A stretch of DNA of 64,000 nt from Chloranthus sessilifolius (GCA_021018995.1 CM037596.1:7391501-7455500), one strand, 5' to 3'; numbered from the stretch's first letter, positions 32,468 through 43,504 are shown. Numbers and translations are program-made. The notes: generated from the letters alone by a model not told the origin.

Positions 32468-33501
32468 GGGAAATGTACTTGATCAACCTTGTCAGATAAA
32501 CCTTTGACGTGAGAGGCCCTGTATTTTCACTTTTATCCAAACTGTTTAACTTTTAGTCAAGCCATTTTCAGCTAGCATAGAAAGTCCGAAATATCCCTTC
32601 TTACACTTTTTTTCGTTCTACATGATTTAAAATTTTAAATATTTACAGTTTTTTATATTTACGTGATGTGAAATCGGATTTATGTCGTCTGATTTGAAGG
32701 CCACATAATAAAATAGATAGCGCCAAAGATAGACACGAAAAAAAGGCTATATCGCCTCTTTAAAAAAAAAAAAAAGTTTAACAATTGATAGCGACTCTTA
32801 AAACAATCGATGGCGACTCTTAACACAATCGGTGCCGACCATTTTAAGAGTCGTCATCGACTCTGTACAGAGTCGATAACGACTCTGTATAGAGTCGCCA
32901 TCGATTATATAAAAAAATATACACAGAGTCGTTGACGACTGTGTATAGAGTCGCCATCGACTGTAAATTTTATTTATTTATTTATTATTTTTATTTTTTT
33001 ATATAATCGATGACAATTGTGTACAGAGTCGATGGCGATTGTGTACAGAGTCTATATCGCATTTTTTTCATATCTATCTTTGGGACTATCGATTTTATAT
33101 TGTGGCCTTTAAATCAGGCGATATAGATCTCGTTTCACATCGCGTAAATATAGAAAAATGCAAATATTTAAAATTTTAAATTGTATAAGTGTATCCTCTT
33201 CTTTCTCATTTTAATCTGCTACAGTCTCCGACGAAAAAGGTGTATCTGGGTCGATCCAAATAGCAGATCGGAGTAGGTTGAACTGAAGAGAAGACGCGGG
33301 CCATCACCTTCGCCACCTGTCTTTTAGAAACTATAGCAGATTAAAATGAGGAAGAAGCTGATGTTTTTGTGGGGGTAATTTGGACTTTTTGCTATCCTTA
33401 AAGTCAGCTAGGCTCCCAACTGGTCGGTTTGAGTAAAGGTGAAAATATAGAGCCTCTGATGTAAAAAGTGTATCTGGCAGGGTCTATCAGGTAAATTTCC
33501 C
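32468..33501. mobile_element. Non-autonomous MULE, deletion relative of the 34023 element
   Basis: The left end GGGAAATGTACTTGATCAAC and the reversed right end GGGAAATTTACCTGATAGAC are inverted repeats of at least 70 bp. Flanks ATATAACTA (32459-32467) and ATATAAACT(A) (33502-33511) form a 9-10 bp TSD. The TIR, a TCCTCTTCTTTCTCATTTTA block near 33187, and the 22-bp array all recur in the autonomous MULE at 34023, so it is a non-coding derivative of that family. Confidence 0.82.
32788..33053. repeat. 22-bp palindromic-unit array in the non-autonomous MULE
   Basis: Units start at 32788, 32810, 32832, 32854, 32876, 32898 (expanded to 34 bp), 32932, then after an ATTT-rich interruption at 33010 and 33032. 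A typical unit is TCAT followed by CGACTCTGTACAGAGTCG, an 18-bp perfect palindrome. Phase and unit length match the array at 34484-34747. Confidence 0.85.
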
Positions 33502-33510
33502 ATATAAACT

Positions 33511-34022
33511 AACTACCAAACATACATAACTCTTTCCACACCCTTCAACTTACTCAATCAACCTCAACTCACAAGTCTGAATCATTTCGTCACCCATCAA
33601 ACTGCTTTTTCTCTCTCTCTGGCTCTCTCTCTCATGGGTAACTTTTTTAGCACTGCATCCATCATCTCTAGTGGAGCTGTGAGCTCATGACAGAGAACCC
33701 CAGACAGTTTGTTTGCGACGCTGCCCATCTCCACGTTGGCCGTCGGATTGCAGGACTAGCCGCCGACGAGGACCTCGAATCGTACCGGATTTACTTACTC
33801 TTTCCCATGGATTTGCTGTACTTAGTCCTCACTGGAGAGGAGATGGTCTCTTTCTCCTACCAGGCCCCTAGTGTAACCAAGTCGTCAAGTCCAAAGAACA
33901 TCGATAGAATTTTCCCTGTTTCTGTTGATTTTTGCATGTGCCCTTTAGAAGTCAAAAGGTTGACCGAGTCCATCAGAGATTTGAAGTCAACGGAACGGAT
34001 CCCGAGGCAGAGATTATTGAAA
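33511..34022 (+). pseudogene. PADRE/DUF4228-family host gene remnant
   Basis: The ATG at 33634 begins MGNFFSTASIISSGAVSS and then hits a TGA at 33688. The next frame (from 33687) gives MTENPRQFVCDAAHLHVGRR followed by a LPMDLLY-like core (LLFPMDLLYLVLTGEEM), the hallmark of the plant PADRE (DUF4228) family. In intact members the N-terminal MGN and the FVCD segment are joined by about 20-25 residues that are missing here, which suggests an internal deletion that also shifts the frame. The 3' end is cut off at 34023 by a MULE. The leader 33511-33633 looks like a normal CT-rich 5' UTR. Members are stress-responsive proteins of unknown biochemical role. Confidence 0.75.
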
Positions 34023-34483
34023 GGGAAATTTACCTGATCGGCCCTGTCAGATACGCCTTTGACATCAGAAGCCCTGTAATTTTACCTTTACCCAAACCAA
34101 CCAACTCCAAGCCTAGCCGACCCTAAGGAGAGTAAAAGGTCCAAATTACCCCCTTCTATGACTTTCTTTAACCAACAAAGCATCCTCTTCTTTCTCATTT
34201 TATTCTGCAAAAAAGTTAGAGGTGCAAAACCCTAGACGACGTCTCCTTCCTTAGTCTGATCTGCTCCGATCTGCTATTTCGAAGAAGAAAACAGAGGCTT
34301 GGGAGAAGAAGTCCCTGCATTTCTCCATTGTGGCAAGAAGACCCTGCAGTTTGTCTTTGCGACGCGAGGTATCATACTTAAACCCCATTTTCAGTTTATT
34401 AGGGTTTCTTAATGATGCAGTATCTCCTATTTGTGCAGTATAAGAAAGTCTGTATATCCTTGGATCGTTTTTAAAAAAAATAT

Positions 34484-34747
34484 ATATCGATTGCAAATAC
34501 AATCGTCATCGACTCCATATAGAGTCGGTATCGATTGTATATAGAGTCGATAACGATTATATATACAATCGATATCGATTGTATATACAATCATTATCGA
34601 CTCTATATACAATTGATACCGACTCTATTTGGAATCGATGACGATTGTATTTGCAATCGATACGGACTCTATATGGAGTCGTTATCGACTCTATATACAA
34701 TCGATATCGACTCCATATGTAGTCGCTATCGACTATATATACAATCG
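34484..34747. repeat. Twelve tandem 22-bp palindromic units
   Basis: Exactly twelve 22-bp units run head to tail without gaps. Each is a 4-bp linker (ATAT, TCAT, GTAT, ATAA...) plus an 18-bp palindrome or near-palindrome of the type CGATTGTATATACAATCG or CGACTCCATATAGAGTCG. It ends about 75 bp before the transposase ATG. Both strands stay open across it, which creates two spurious ORFs (34535-34795 plus, 34427-34612 minus). Confidence 0.95.
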
Positions 34748-34822
34748 ACGAAGATTTATAGTCGTCTTTTCTCTTTTGTTTCATCAGTCTTATGACCCCT
34801 TCCTTCTCATTCTTAAACAGAC

Positions 34823-37410
34823 GATGACGGACATGAGGATTCCTCTTCTTTGTCACTATGATGGCCTTCTTGTAAACGATGATGGCTTGTATGAAGGTGG
34901 CCAGCGGAGGGTTATTAACATTTCGACTAGTATTTCTTATGAACAATTCATGAGGCGAATGTCTGTTGTTAGTTTTGCGAGGGCGGACGAAACAGTTTCC
35001 ACAAAGTTTCATATGAAGATAGTGAATACCCCTGTGGTTGCCGACATTTTGGACGCTGATGATTTGGCCACCCTATTTATGTTTTATAGATCCGGGGTGA
35101 ACGTCATAAAAATATTCATCATTAAGGAACCGTCATCCTTCCCAAATGTTTAACAAGTAGATCTCTGGACGATTTTTGTGACTCATTTATTTCAAATGTA
35201 AGTTTGAGGATGAAATCAGATACGATACCATATCCGTTAGGCGATGACGGTTATATTACGGCGAACGATGGCAGAGGAAAAGCAACTTTTGATTTAAACG
35301 ATGCTCCGATTGAATCGTATGATGACCCAGTAAAATACATGCGTGGGTCACAACAATATAGTCAATGGTTAGACTACACTTCAGAAAGGGTGGTGGATAC
35401 CAATGATTTCAGTCATATCTTCCCCGATAGATGGACAACTTAGTTTACTCAAGAATTATGTTCTACCATGCCATCGATGGGAATTACCGAAAAAACTCAA
35501 TCCCATGTCTATACACATGAGCACCCCTTCGGTGAAGGGCCTAGCCAACCACGCCATTATCCATTCGGTGAAGGATCCGGTCAATCACATCAGAACCCCT
35601 TCGGTGAAGGATCTAGTCAATCACCCGAGAACACCGCTAGTGAATGGCTTAGTTATCCTCAAGCCACTAATGAAGATACCTTAGAAGAAGAATATGAAAG
35701 CGAACCGGATGGGTTTATCAAAGAGGATCTGAAAATTTTTGTGAGAGACATTGACAATTCCCTAGTAGACGGAGATTACGAAATGTCAGAGACATCGGGC
35801 TACTCCTCCGATAGAGAGGTGAAAACTGAATATCGAAATTGGACGTTTAAAATTGGAGAGATCTTTCGAGACAAACAAACATTTTAAAAAGCATTGAAAG
35901 AGCACACAGTGGAGAAAAACTTTCAAATTCGTCCTTTGAGGACCGCTAGTTATCGAGTGACAGCCGGATGCTACGAACCCGATTGTTCAGGGCGAATACA
36001 TGCATCTAAATTGACTGGGCTCAATTATTTCTAAATCAAGACATTCAATAGTACTCACAAATGTTGATCCGCTAAGATCGGACCGCACGGTCACCGTAAT
36101 GAAACAATCTCCTTCGTAGCGAATTATGTACGGGATAAACTTATGGAAGGATTTGATTACACACCGGCGTCGATAATATTTGATATTGCAAAAGCTTATA
36201 ATGTGTAAATCTCATATGCAAAGGCTTGGAGGGGAAAAGAACTTGCTCTTAATGATATTAGAGGCAGTTGGAAAGGACAATTTGTTTATCTACTGGCCTA
36301 CGTGAAGGAGATGAAGAGGGTAGATCCTAATGTACAAACATCCTTTCAACTTACGCTTGACGGTAAGTTTTAAATATTTTTTTGGAGTTTTGGCCCATAC
36401 ATCGAAAGCTACCGCAATACACTTCATCGCATATTTCTTGTAGACGGCACACACCTACGAGGATGTTTCGAAGGGATCCTACATATCGCCTCTGCGCAAG
36501 ACGGTAATGGTCATATATTACCGTTAGCATTTACCATGGTCGAGTTAGAAGAAGAGGATACGTGGATGTGGTTTATTGAGCGGGTAGGTGCGTTTGTGAT
36601 CTGTGGGTTTAACGAAGATTTCGTATTTATCACGGATAGGTCGAAGGGTTTAATAAATGCGGTGAAACGTATCTTCCCTAACGCATATCACAACTACTGC
36701 ATGCGGCATATAACATAAAATTTGCAGCACAAGTATCCCAGGAACAATGTGAAGGGTCTATGGTGGTGCGCCACGCGTACATATTTGAAAGAGAAATTTG
36801 ATTATTTTATTAACGAAATAAAGAAAGATCCTGCTGATCCTCAGACCGTAGAATATATTTTGAAAATAAATCTGAAGCATTGGGCACGTGCACATATGAA
36901 AGGAAGGCAGTACGATTCCCTAACTACGAATATTGCCGAAAGCTTAAACAGCGTACTAAAGATAGCTCGAGAGAGACCAATTATCGACTTAATCAGAATT
37001 ATTAGAGAGAGAGACGCCTATCATTTTTAAAAACGCAGAGAGATATCTGAGAAATGGGCCACCCTCCTCTGCCTGAAAGCAAACGCGCACATGAAGAAGG
37101 TGTTGCAATGGGCCGATAGAAAGAGACCTCAACCATACGGGCGCTATCAATTCCAAGTCAATTCCGAAAATTTCATTCATCATGTCGATTTGGAACACAA
37201 GACCTGTAGTTGTCGCCGTTGGCACATTCATGACTTGCCTTGCTCTCATGCCGTGGCTGCCATCAATCGAAGAAGTTACGACTACCATAACTTTTGTGAG
37301 AAATGATTTTTCACCGCTTGCTTTAGACAAACATACGACGAGCAATGGGTTCTCATCCTCGATAAAAGTGAATGAGAGTTCCAAGCAGAGCAACTCCCTG
37401 AAAATATGAG
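34823..37410 (+). pseudogene. Mutator-like (MULE) transposase
   Basis: From the ATG at 34823 (MTDMRIPLL) the gene reads through an N-terminal domain, a frameshift near 35155, an acidic region with three PFGEG-containing repeats (about 35525-35610), the DNA-binding region around 35880-36080, and the MULE catalytic domain with VDGTHLRG near 36444 and ITDRSKGL near 36630. A SWIM zinc finger follows at 37205-37260 (CSCRRWHIHDLPCSH). It is broken by about nine stops, all but possibly one a single C-to-T or G-to-A step from Gln, Arg or Trp codons. It would cut and paste elements with matching termini, including probably the one at 32468. Confidence 0.9.
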
Positions 37411-38006
37411 GAAATAAAAGAGATCATCAAAATCCTAAGAGTTTATGAGGAAGCGTCTGAGTAGATGATAAATTTCACCAAATCAGCCGCAACATTTAGC
37501 AGAAATGTAACTGAGGCGCATTGTGGAGAAATATTAAGGCTCCTCCAAATCAAAGGAGACACTCAGCAAGAGAAATACTTAGGGCTTCCATCAGTTTTTG
37601 GACGTTCCAAAAAAGCTATATTCGGAATGCTTAAGGATCGGATTTGGAAAAAGATACAAGGTTGGAAAGAGAAGCTTTTGTCAGCAGCCAGTAAGGAGAC
37701 ACTAATTAAGGAAACACCATGTCATGTTTCCGACTTCCAAAATCTCTACTCCGCGAAATCACAAGTATGTTGGCTAGGTTTTAGTGGGGGAATGCATTGA
37801 AAGAGAAGGGTATGCATTGGCTCGCATGGAGCAAACTTTGTTCAGGTAAACATCAAGGAGGATTGGGCTTCAGAGATTTACAAGCGTTCAATACGGCGAT
37901 GTTGACAAAACAATGTTGGCGACTCGAGCAACATCCTTCTTCCCTTGCTGCTAAGGATAACCCATCCTATCTATGGAGAAGCATCATCTGCAAAGACAAT
38001 GTGTGA
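37411..38006 (+). pseudogene. Inverted 3' part of the LINE reverse transcriptase
   Basis: The plus strand gives the RT segment just after the FADD box: an EIIKILRVYEEAS stretch, MINFTKSAATFSRN, KYLGLPSVFGRSKK, KIQGWKEKLLSAASKETLIK, and, in a second frame from 37797, [10 protein letters not shown]-like [19 protein letters not shown]. This order is standard for plant L1 elements. It abuts at 38006 the minus-strand part that should precede it. Confidence 0.85.
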
Positions 38007-39031
38007 TATGTTTAGTGGGCCTTTGCATATTTTTGTACCTGAAATCTTTTCATCACTAGAAGCAACTGTTAGAAGCATAGAAAAAAATTTCATACACAAG
38101 ACAAACGAATAAGGAGATAAAGGATCTCCTTGTCAGAGTCCTCTAGACGGCTTAACTCTCCCGATTACACACCCATTAATGACAAAAGAATAAGAGACAG
38201 TAGAGACACATCCTATTATGAGCCTTACCTATTTTTCACAAAAACCCAATTTTACAAGAGATTTTTCCAAAAAAATCCACTCCACACGGTCATACGCTTT
38301 ACTCATGTCTAACTTTAAAGCACATCCCCCGACTTTACTGATTCTTTTGCTTTTCAAAAAATGAGAGAGTTCAAAATCCACAAGGATATTATCGGAAATT
38401 AGTCGACTCGGAATGAACGCGCTCTGATTTTCCGAAACAATAGATGGGATAATAATTTTTCAACGATTTGCAAGAACTTTGAAAATAATTTTATACAAGA
38501 CATTACAAAGATTGATTGGACGAAAATCGCTAGGATCAATAGGATTATTCTTTTTTGGTATTAAAACAATATTAGTACCATTTAAATCATGAAGGGAGGT
38601 TGAACTATTAAGATAACTAAGGGCACAATCAATGACGAATTGATTAGTAAGATGTCAAAAACTTTGGAAAAATATAGGAGACATACCATCCGGCCCCGGT
38701 GATTTCAGAGGCGCCATCTGAAACAAAGCTTTTTTTACCTCCGTCGCAGTAAAATCCCGAGTTAGCCAATCATTTTGCTCGATTGTAACTTTGGAGTGAC
38801 GTCATGCAGTACTTCATCGATTCTAACCGGTTGGGAAGTGGTGAACAATTTTTTATAATATTGGATAATGATTTCTTCCATACCCTTCCCTGGTTCTTTC
38901 CACACCCCATCGCCATCTTTTATGCCAAAAATAGCATTTCTTTTCTTCCTTTTTGATGCCTTTGAATGGAAGAAAGCGGTATTACGATCGCCTTCATACA
39001 ACCATAATTCCTTGGAACGTTGTTTCCGCAT
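38007..39031 (-). pseudogene. LINE reverse transcriptase, upstream part
   Basis: Minus-strand reading shows the endonuclease-RT linker (ELWLYEGDRNTAFFHSKAS at about 39010), then the RT core including [58 protein letters not shown] and QGDPLSP. Several stops interrupt it, for example a TGA in place of an arginine before QGDPLSP. It ends at 38007 just before the FADD box. Confidence 0.85.
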
Positions 39032-39088
39032 AATCTCAGCCTTTTCCAGCAGCTCATCAATTTCAACCTTAATGTTTTTCTCCCTAAC

Positions 39089-40058
39089 TCAGCAGTAATT
39101 ATCGCTGGTTTTCAGAAATTGAAGTTCCTTCGTCTTCTGATCTATTTTACATCTCACATTTCCAAAAGAAACCCTATCCCAGACCTGGAGCACACTAGAT
39201 GTCCTTCTAATAGAATTTATAATATTTTCCATTGGATTACCCCTGTGGGTATTAAACCAGTTCTCCTGCACCTTTTTTTCGCATTCCTCGGATTTCAGCG
39301 ACATCACTTCGAACCAAAATGGTCGTATGCCTTGTCGGATAGAGAACATAGGTTTATTATGAATAAGGATGGGTAGATGGTTAGAACTCGAGCTAACGAG
39401 AACTCTGACACAAGCTCTCGGAAAAACCCGTGACCAATGATATGACGCCAAAGCCCTATCTAGTCTTTCCGTAATATTTCCTTCCCCTTCTCGTTTATTA
39501 TCCAAAGTGAATTTAAGCCTCGAAAATCCCATATCAATTAGGCCGCAAAAGTCCACCACATCCCGAAATCTACTAATCTGGCTCGGATCTCTTACTGATT
39601 TTCCTTTCTTCTCGTCGTTGGAAAAGATCTCAATAAAATTCGCAGCACAAAGCCATGGAGTAGCCACATTTATATGCAATCGGCGAAGCATGCTCCATGC
39701 CTCCTCCCTTTTACTTGCCACTGGTTCACCGTAGAAGCCCGTGAACCTCCATGTAATGCCATTAGTTTCCACTTCGCACTTTACGTTAATGTGATATTTT
39801 GAAAATGATTGGAGATGAATCATGATATCATCCTTCCACAATAACGCAAGACCTCCCGAACTGCCAGAACTATTCACATAGATACCTCCTTGAAAACCCA
39901 GCTTCCTTTTTTCTACCCGCAAGTTTCATTTCCATGAGAAAGATGATTTTGGGATCTTCTTTAGTCACCAATTGGCTAAGAGCTCGAACTGTCCTAGGGT
40001 TCCCAAGCCCTTGACAGTTCCAACATAAAGTTTTCATTTTTGTCGGCGGGGTTGACAA
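39089..40058 (-). pseudogene. LINE apurinic-type endonuclease
   Basis: The start near 40058 reads MSTPPTKMKTLCWNCQGLGN, with the WNCQG motif of the endonuclease/exonuclease/phosphatase fold. A frameshift near 39900 joins the 277-codon stretch with GGLALLWKDD, FTGFYGEP and ERLDRALAS. Two catalytic motifs are damaged: AANFIEI stands where GDFNEI is usual and SSNHLPI where SDHLPI is usual, so the metal-binding Asp residues are Asn. It would nick target DNA to prime reverse transcription. Confidence 0.85.
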
Positions 40059-40210
40059 GCAACCCCACCGCCGTTGGATCAGTTAAATGGGCCATCGTTC
40101 GTGCAGACTTTGACCGTCCCTGAAGCGATTGAGTTGAGGCATCCTTCTCACTGGCAATAAGAGGTAAGAACTTTCTTTTTTCTCATTGGGCCGAACATGA
40201 TTTAGTGAAG

Positions 40211-41999
40211 TCAACAATCTCTTTTGTGATAAGGGCTGAAGGGTCCTGGGCCATGACTACCCCGAGCTAGTCTTTTGAAATTTCTGAAATTTATTATATT
40301 GGAGGGTGATGGTGGCGATGAGGATTTAAGGGTAGGTGACGTGTGATTTTGATCGTCAGTCTTGGGTGCTGTCAAGTGTGAGAAGGTGGATTCCTGAGGA
40401 ATAATTGTTTTATTTTGGGTATTAGTTGCTTTGGAAGTTAATGCAACGTGGGGTGAGGATGAAACATGGGGTAGAAATGGGCAGCTTTGGAGATTAGTTG
40501 CTTGGGAGGTTATTGGGACGTGGGATGAGGATGATGTTATTGGAATGTGTGTTGAGGATGCAACGTGGGGTAGAATTGGACAGTTTTGAAAATTAGTTGC
40601 TTTGGAGGTTATTAGAACGTGGGGTAAGGCTGCAATGTTGGGTGAGGAATTAACGAGGGATGAGGATGCAACGTGGGATGGGGAAGCAATGTGGGGTAAT
40701 GCATTCGATATTTTTTGGATTTCAAAATTCAAACAAATTTTAGAATGGTTATTGGAACGGTTATTGAAAGTGGTATCGTGTTGACTCGGATTAGATTGCT
40801 TATTGAGTGTGGCACCGGGTTGACTCGGGTTAGATTGGTTATTGAGTGTGGCACCGGGTTGACTTGGGTTAGATTGTTTATTGAGTGTGGCACCGGGTTG
40901 ACTCGGGTTAGATTGGTTCTGGAGTGAAGCACCGGGATGACTCGAGGTTGATTTTTTATTGAGTGTGGCCCTGGGTTGACTCGAGGTTGATTTTTTAGTG
41001 CGTGGGACATCGGGTTGACTCAAGGGTGACCAATGTGACTCTGTGGTTTTAGTGGAAAGGGTGTTGTTTTTCCTGTGTGTCACATGCTTAAGATGAAACG
41101 GGGATGAGGGAGATTCAGTAACAGTGATCTGGTTGGTGTTTTTTAAATGCTTTGGATAAGGAAAAGAACAAGTTATCTCCATCGGGGAACGGTTGTCCGA
41201 TTTACAATCGGACGAGAGTTCTTCTCCGGTTTGGTGAGAGTACCAATATGACCTCCTTTCTTAGATATCTCTCGATAACTTGTTGCCTTGAGCCAGTTCC
41301 CTCTCGCTTAGTTATAGGAGCTCCATCATAATCCACACATTCTTTTTCACCATGGCCAATCTTTCCGCAGAAGAAACAGAAAATGGGTAGACGCTCATAC
41401 TGAAAATTTATCTATACCAGATCCCGATCATCCATCTAAATCAAAATACCTCTTCGAAGCGGCTTAGTAAATCAAAATACCACCCTAATATGTAAGTATT
41501 TTCCCCAGGCCCTACCTTCATCATCCGTATCCACGTTTAGCACTTCTCCACAACTATTACCGTTCCTAATCCCCAACGATCTGTTCATGGCCCCAACCGA
41601 TAAACTGATTACTCTGATCCAGAAGGCGACTTTTTCAAACGATATCTTTGCTATTGGAATATCACCATTTAACTTGGATAGCACCAGAATATGGTTATCA
41701 AAACACCATGGACCCATCAATTGCACTCTTTTTATTTGTAGTGCATCTTGGAATTTGAAAAGGAAAATGTGCTCGTCCATCTCCTTCACGTGTACCCTAT
41801 TATGGAGATTCCATGCGCGGATGATGCTCTCCTTCGCTGCTTCTTTATTAAATTTCCGAGAACTAATAATCTTCCCAACAAGACAATATTTGGTGCTTTT
41901 AAAGATGTCTAGACTCTCCTCTCTTGAAATTGTAATACAATACTCTTCATCAGCAGTTAAGACCATTTTCTTGTTCCACTCATCATACATGAACTCCAT
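40211..41999 (-). pseudogene. LINE ORF1 (DUF4283-like, zinc knuckle, repeat-rich tail)
   Basis: The start at 41999 (MEFMYDEWNKKM) leads into a DUF4283-like domain ending near 41480 (GPWCFDNHILVLSKL). After stops, a CCHC zinc knuckle CFFCGKIGHGEKEC lies near 41350-41390. The long proline/serine/asparagine-rich tail 41182-40211 includes seven tandem 13-residue repeats (SNPSQPGATLN type) at 40763-41035. ORF1 proteins bind the LINE RNA; the tail is low-complexity and probably disordered. Confidence 0.8.
40763..41035 (-). repeat. 39-bp tandem repeat in LINE ORF1
   Basis: Seven units with 39-bp spacing begin near 40763, 40802, 40841, 40880, 40919, 40958 and 40997 (plus-strand marker ATTGAGTGTGGCACCGGGTT in the best units). 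The period is a multiple of three, so the repeats keep the ORF1 frame. The middle units are nearly identical; the outer ones have diverged. Confidence 0.9.
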
Positions 42000-42060
42000 T
42001 TTAAATAAAAGTAAATTTGCAGAACTAGACCACTATCGAAAGAGATAGAAGAAGAAGAGA

Positions 42061-42390
42061 CGGCCTCTTCAGAAAACTCTCATGAAGAGAGAGACATACC
42101 AACATCCTGATATACTTTGCAAATCAAATTAAAAAAAAACTCCCGAGCTTATTTTTTTAAATTCCTTACTGATATGGATCAATCACTTGAAATGCGTGTG
42201 CAAGTAATGACTCCCTTAACGAAATTATCGGCAGACACACTAACTACCACTATCCCCAAACCAACTGATTAATACAAGCCTCTTTTAAAGAATCTGTATA
42301 ATGAGTAAATGATGGTGTGGAAGTAGCAACTCTCTAAAAGTATATTTAACTGCAGCATTGCACAGAATGTGGAATACACATTTGACTTAC
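42061..42390. other. Intron remnant with a MITE fragment
   Basis: This stretch lies between the LINE 5' end and the SERINC exon at 42391. It contains, near 42190-42230, ATGCGTGTGCAAGTAATGAC, a terminus shared with the foldback at 52105-52505. Confidence 0.5.
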
Positions 42391-43433
42391 TTTCGAAATG
42401 GATTGAGACACCGATCATTAGATGAAGGAGAATTAGTGTAAAGGTGATGAAAATGTTAAGCCCGAACGATGCCTTAGGTGCATACCATATGTACATCAAT
42501 ATGATCCCCATTATGGAACCAACATATGCCAAAACCGAGATGAACAATACGTGAATGCGGCTACAATTCAAGCAATATAACTGTTGTCAGTTGCAAAGGA
42601 ACCTTTGTTTGTTAAATAATAGAGATTTATCTACCTAATAAAATATAGTAAACTCATTGCCAAGATATAAAATTTTAAGACTCTTCAATACTGAGGAGGA
42701 AGAATTGTTAACTATTTGAGAACCTCCGCCTTTTAGTATCAACTACCAAGAAATTCTGCTATGGCAAAATTGCATAATCAGATTTCTTGAACTTAGAACC
42801 TACTGACTTCTTATCCTACATTACTATGCGCTCTGGTTGAACTTTATCTGAAGCAAATTCACGTATTATTGAGAGGAAGGTCGTACCATCTCTCGGCAAA
42901 CTTCTCCGACTACACAATCATTTAGCCAAGTTGTGAACCTGATTACACTAATGAGTTGAATTAGTAGGAAGACCCTGTAAAGAATTTACAAAAGGATTAA
43001 AAAGAGCCCAAGTGATGAGCAATAAAATGGTTATGCTTTTGGAATATATAATCTTATCTTCAGAAGTAGGGGGTATTCGGTTCGGTTTGATCGGTTTTGG
43101 ACCAAAATCATAAACTAAATCGGTCCTAATCGGTTTCTAGATTTTCAAATCAAATCAAATCTTCCAACTCTTAAACCAAACTAACCCGATTCGATTCTGT
43201 TCGATTTGGTTCAGTTGGTTTCGGTTTTCCTAAAAGTTTTACTTGCACATCAAAATTCTCAACTTATCAACCTATTTAAAATTTTACCATTTTCATGATT
43301 TCCGTAATTGTTTTACTTTTATAATATATTCACCAATCTCAAAATATATAACAAAAATAAATGCATCACATAAACTTTTTATATAAAAATATGCATTTTA
43401 CTTAAATGCCCTTTAAAATTAATCAAAATCTCG

Positions 43434-43435
<2 letters not shown>

Positions 43436-43504
<69 letters not shown>

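Larger units (their letters stand above)
34023..37410 (+). mobile_element. Autonomous-type MULE, 3' end missing
   Basis: The left terminus GGGAAATTTACCTGATCGGC at 34023 matches the right terminus of the MULE at 32468-33501. A 5' region with a TTAGGGTTTC leader motif and a 12-unit palindrome array is followed by a Mutator-like transposase gene. The right terminal repeat is absent: near 37410 the sequence changes within a few bases to LINE sequence. It is therefore truncated, and its gene is also broken by stops. Confidence 0.85.
37411..42060 (-). mobile_element. L1-type LINE, minus strand, with its 3' part inverted
   Basis: In minus-strand order the element has a 5' leader (to about 42060), ORF1 (41999-40211), endonuclease (40058-39089), then RT up to 38010. 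The continuation of RT is found in the opposite orientation at 37411-38006, so the 3' part is inverted in place with roughly 15-20 codons around the FADD box lost. No poly(A) end is visible; the left border is the MULE at 37410. All frames contain stops. Confidence 0.85.

Noticed and set aside
34484-34747. Regular short palindromic repeats that could suggest a CRISPR array
   Set aside because: There are no unique spacers, only 4-bp linkers, and the context is a plant MULE.
34427-34795. Open frames on both strands over the 22-bp array
   Set aside because: They arise from the repeat itself; both give low-complexity Ile/Tyr/Arg sequence with no relation to known proteins.
37411-42060. Twin priming as the cause of the inversion in this LINE
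   Set aside because: The inverted segment lies on the wrong side of the sense segment for that mechanism.
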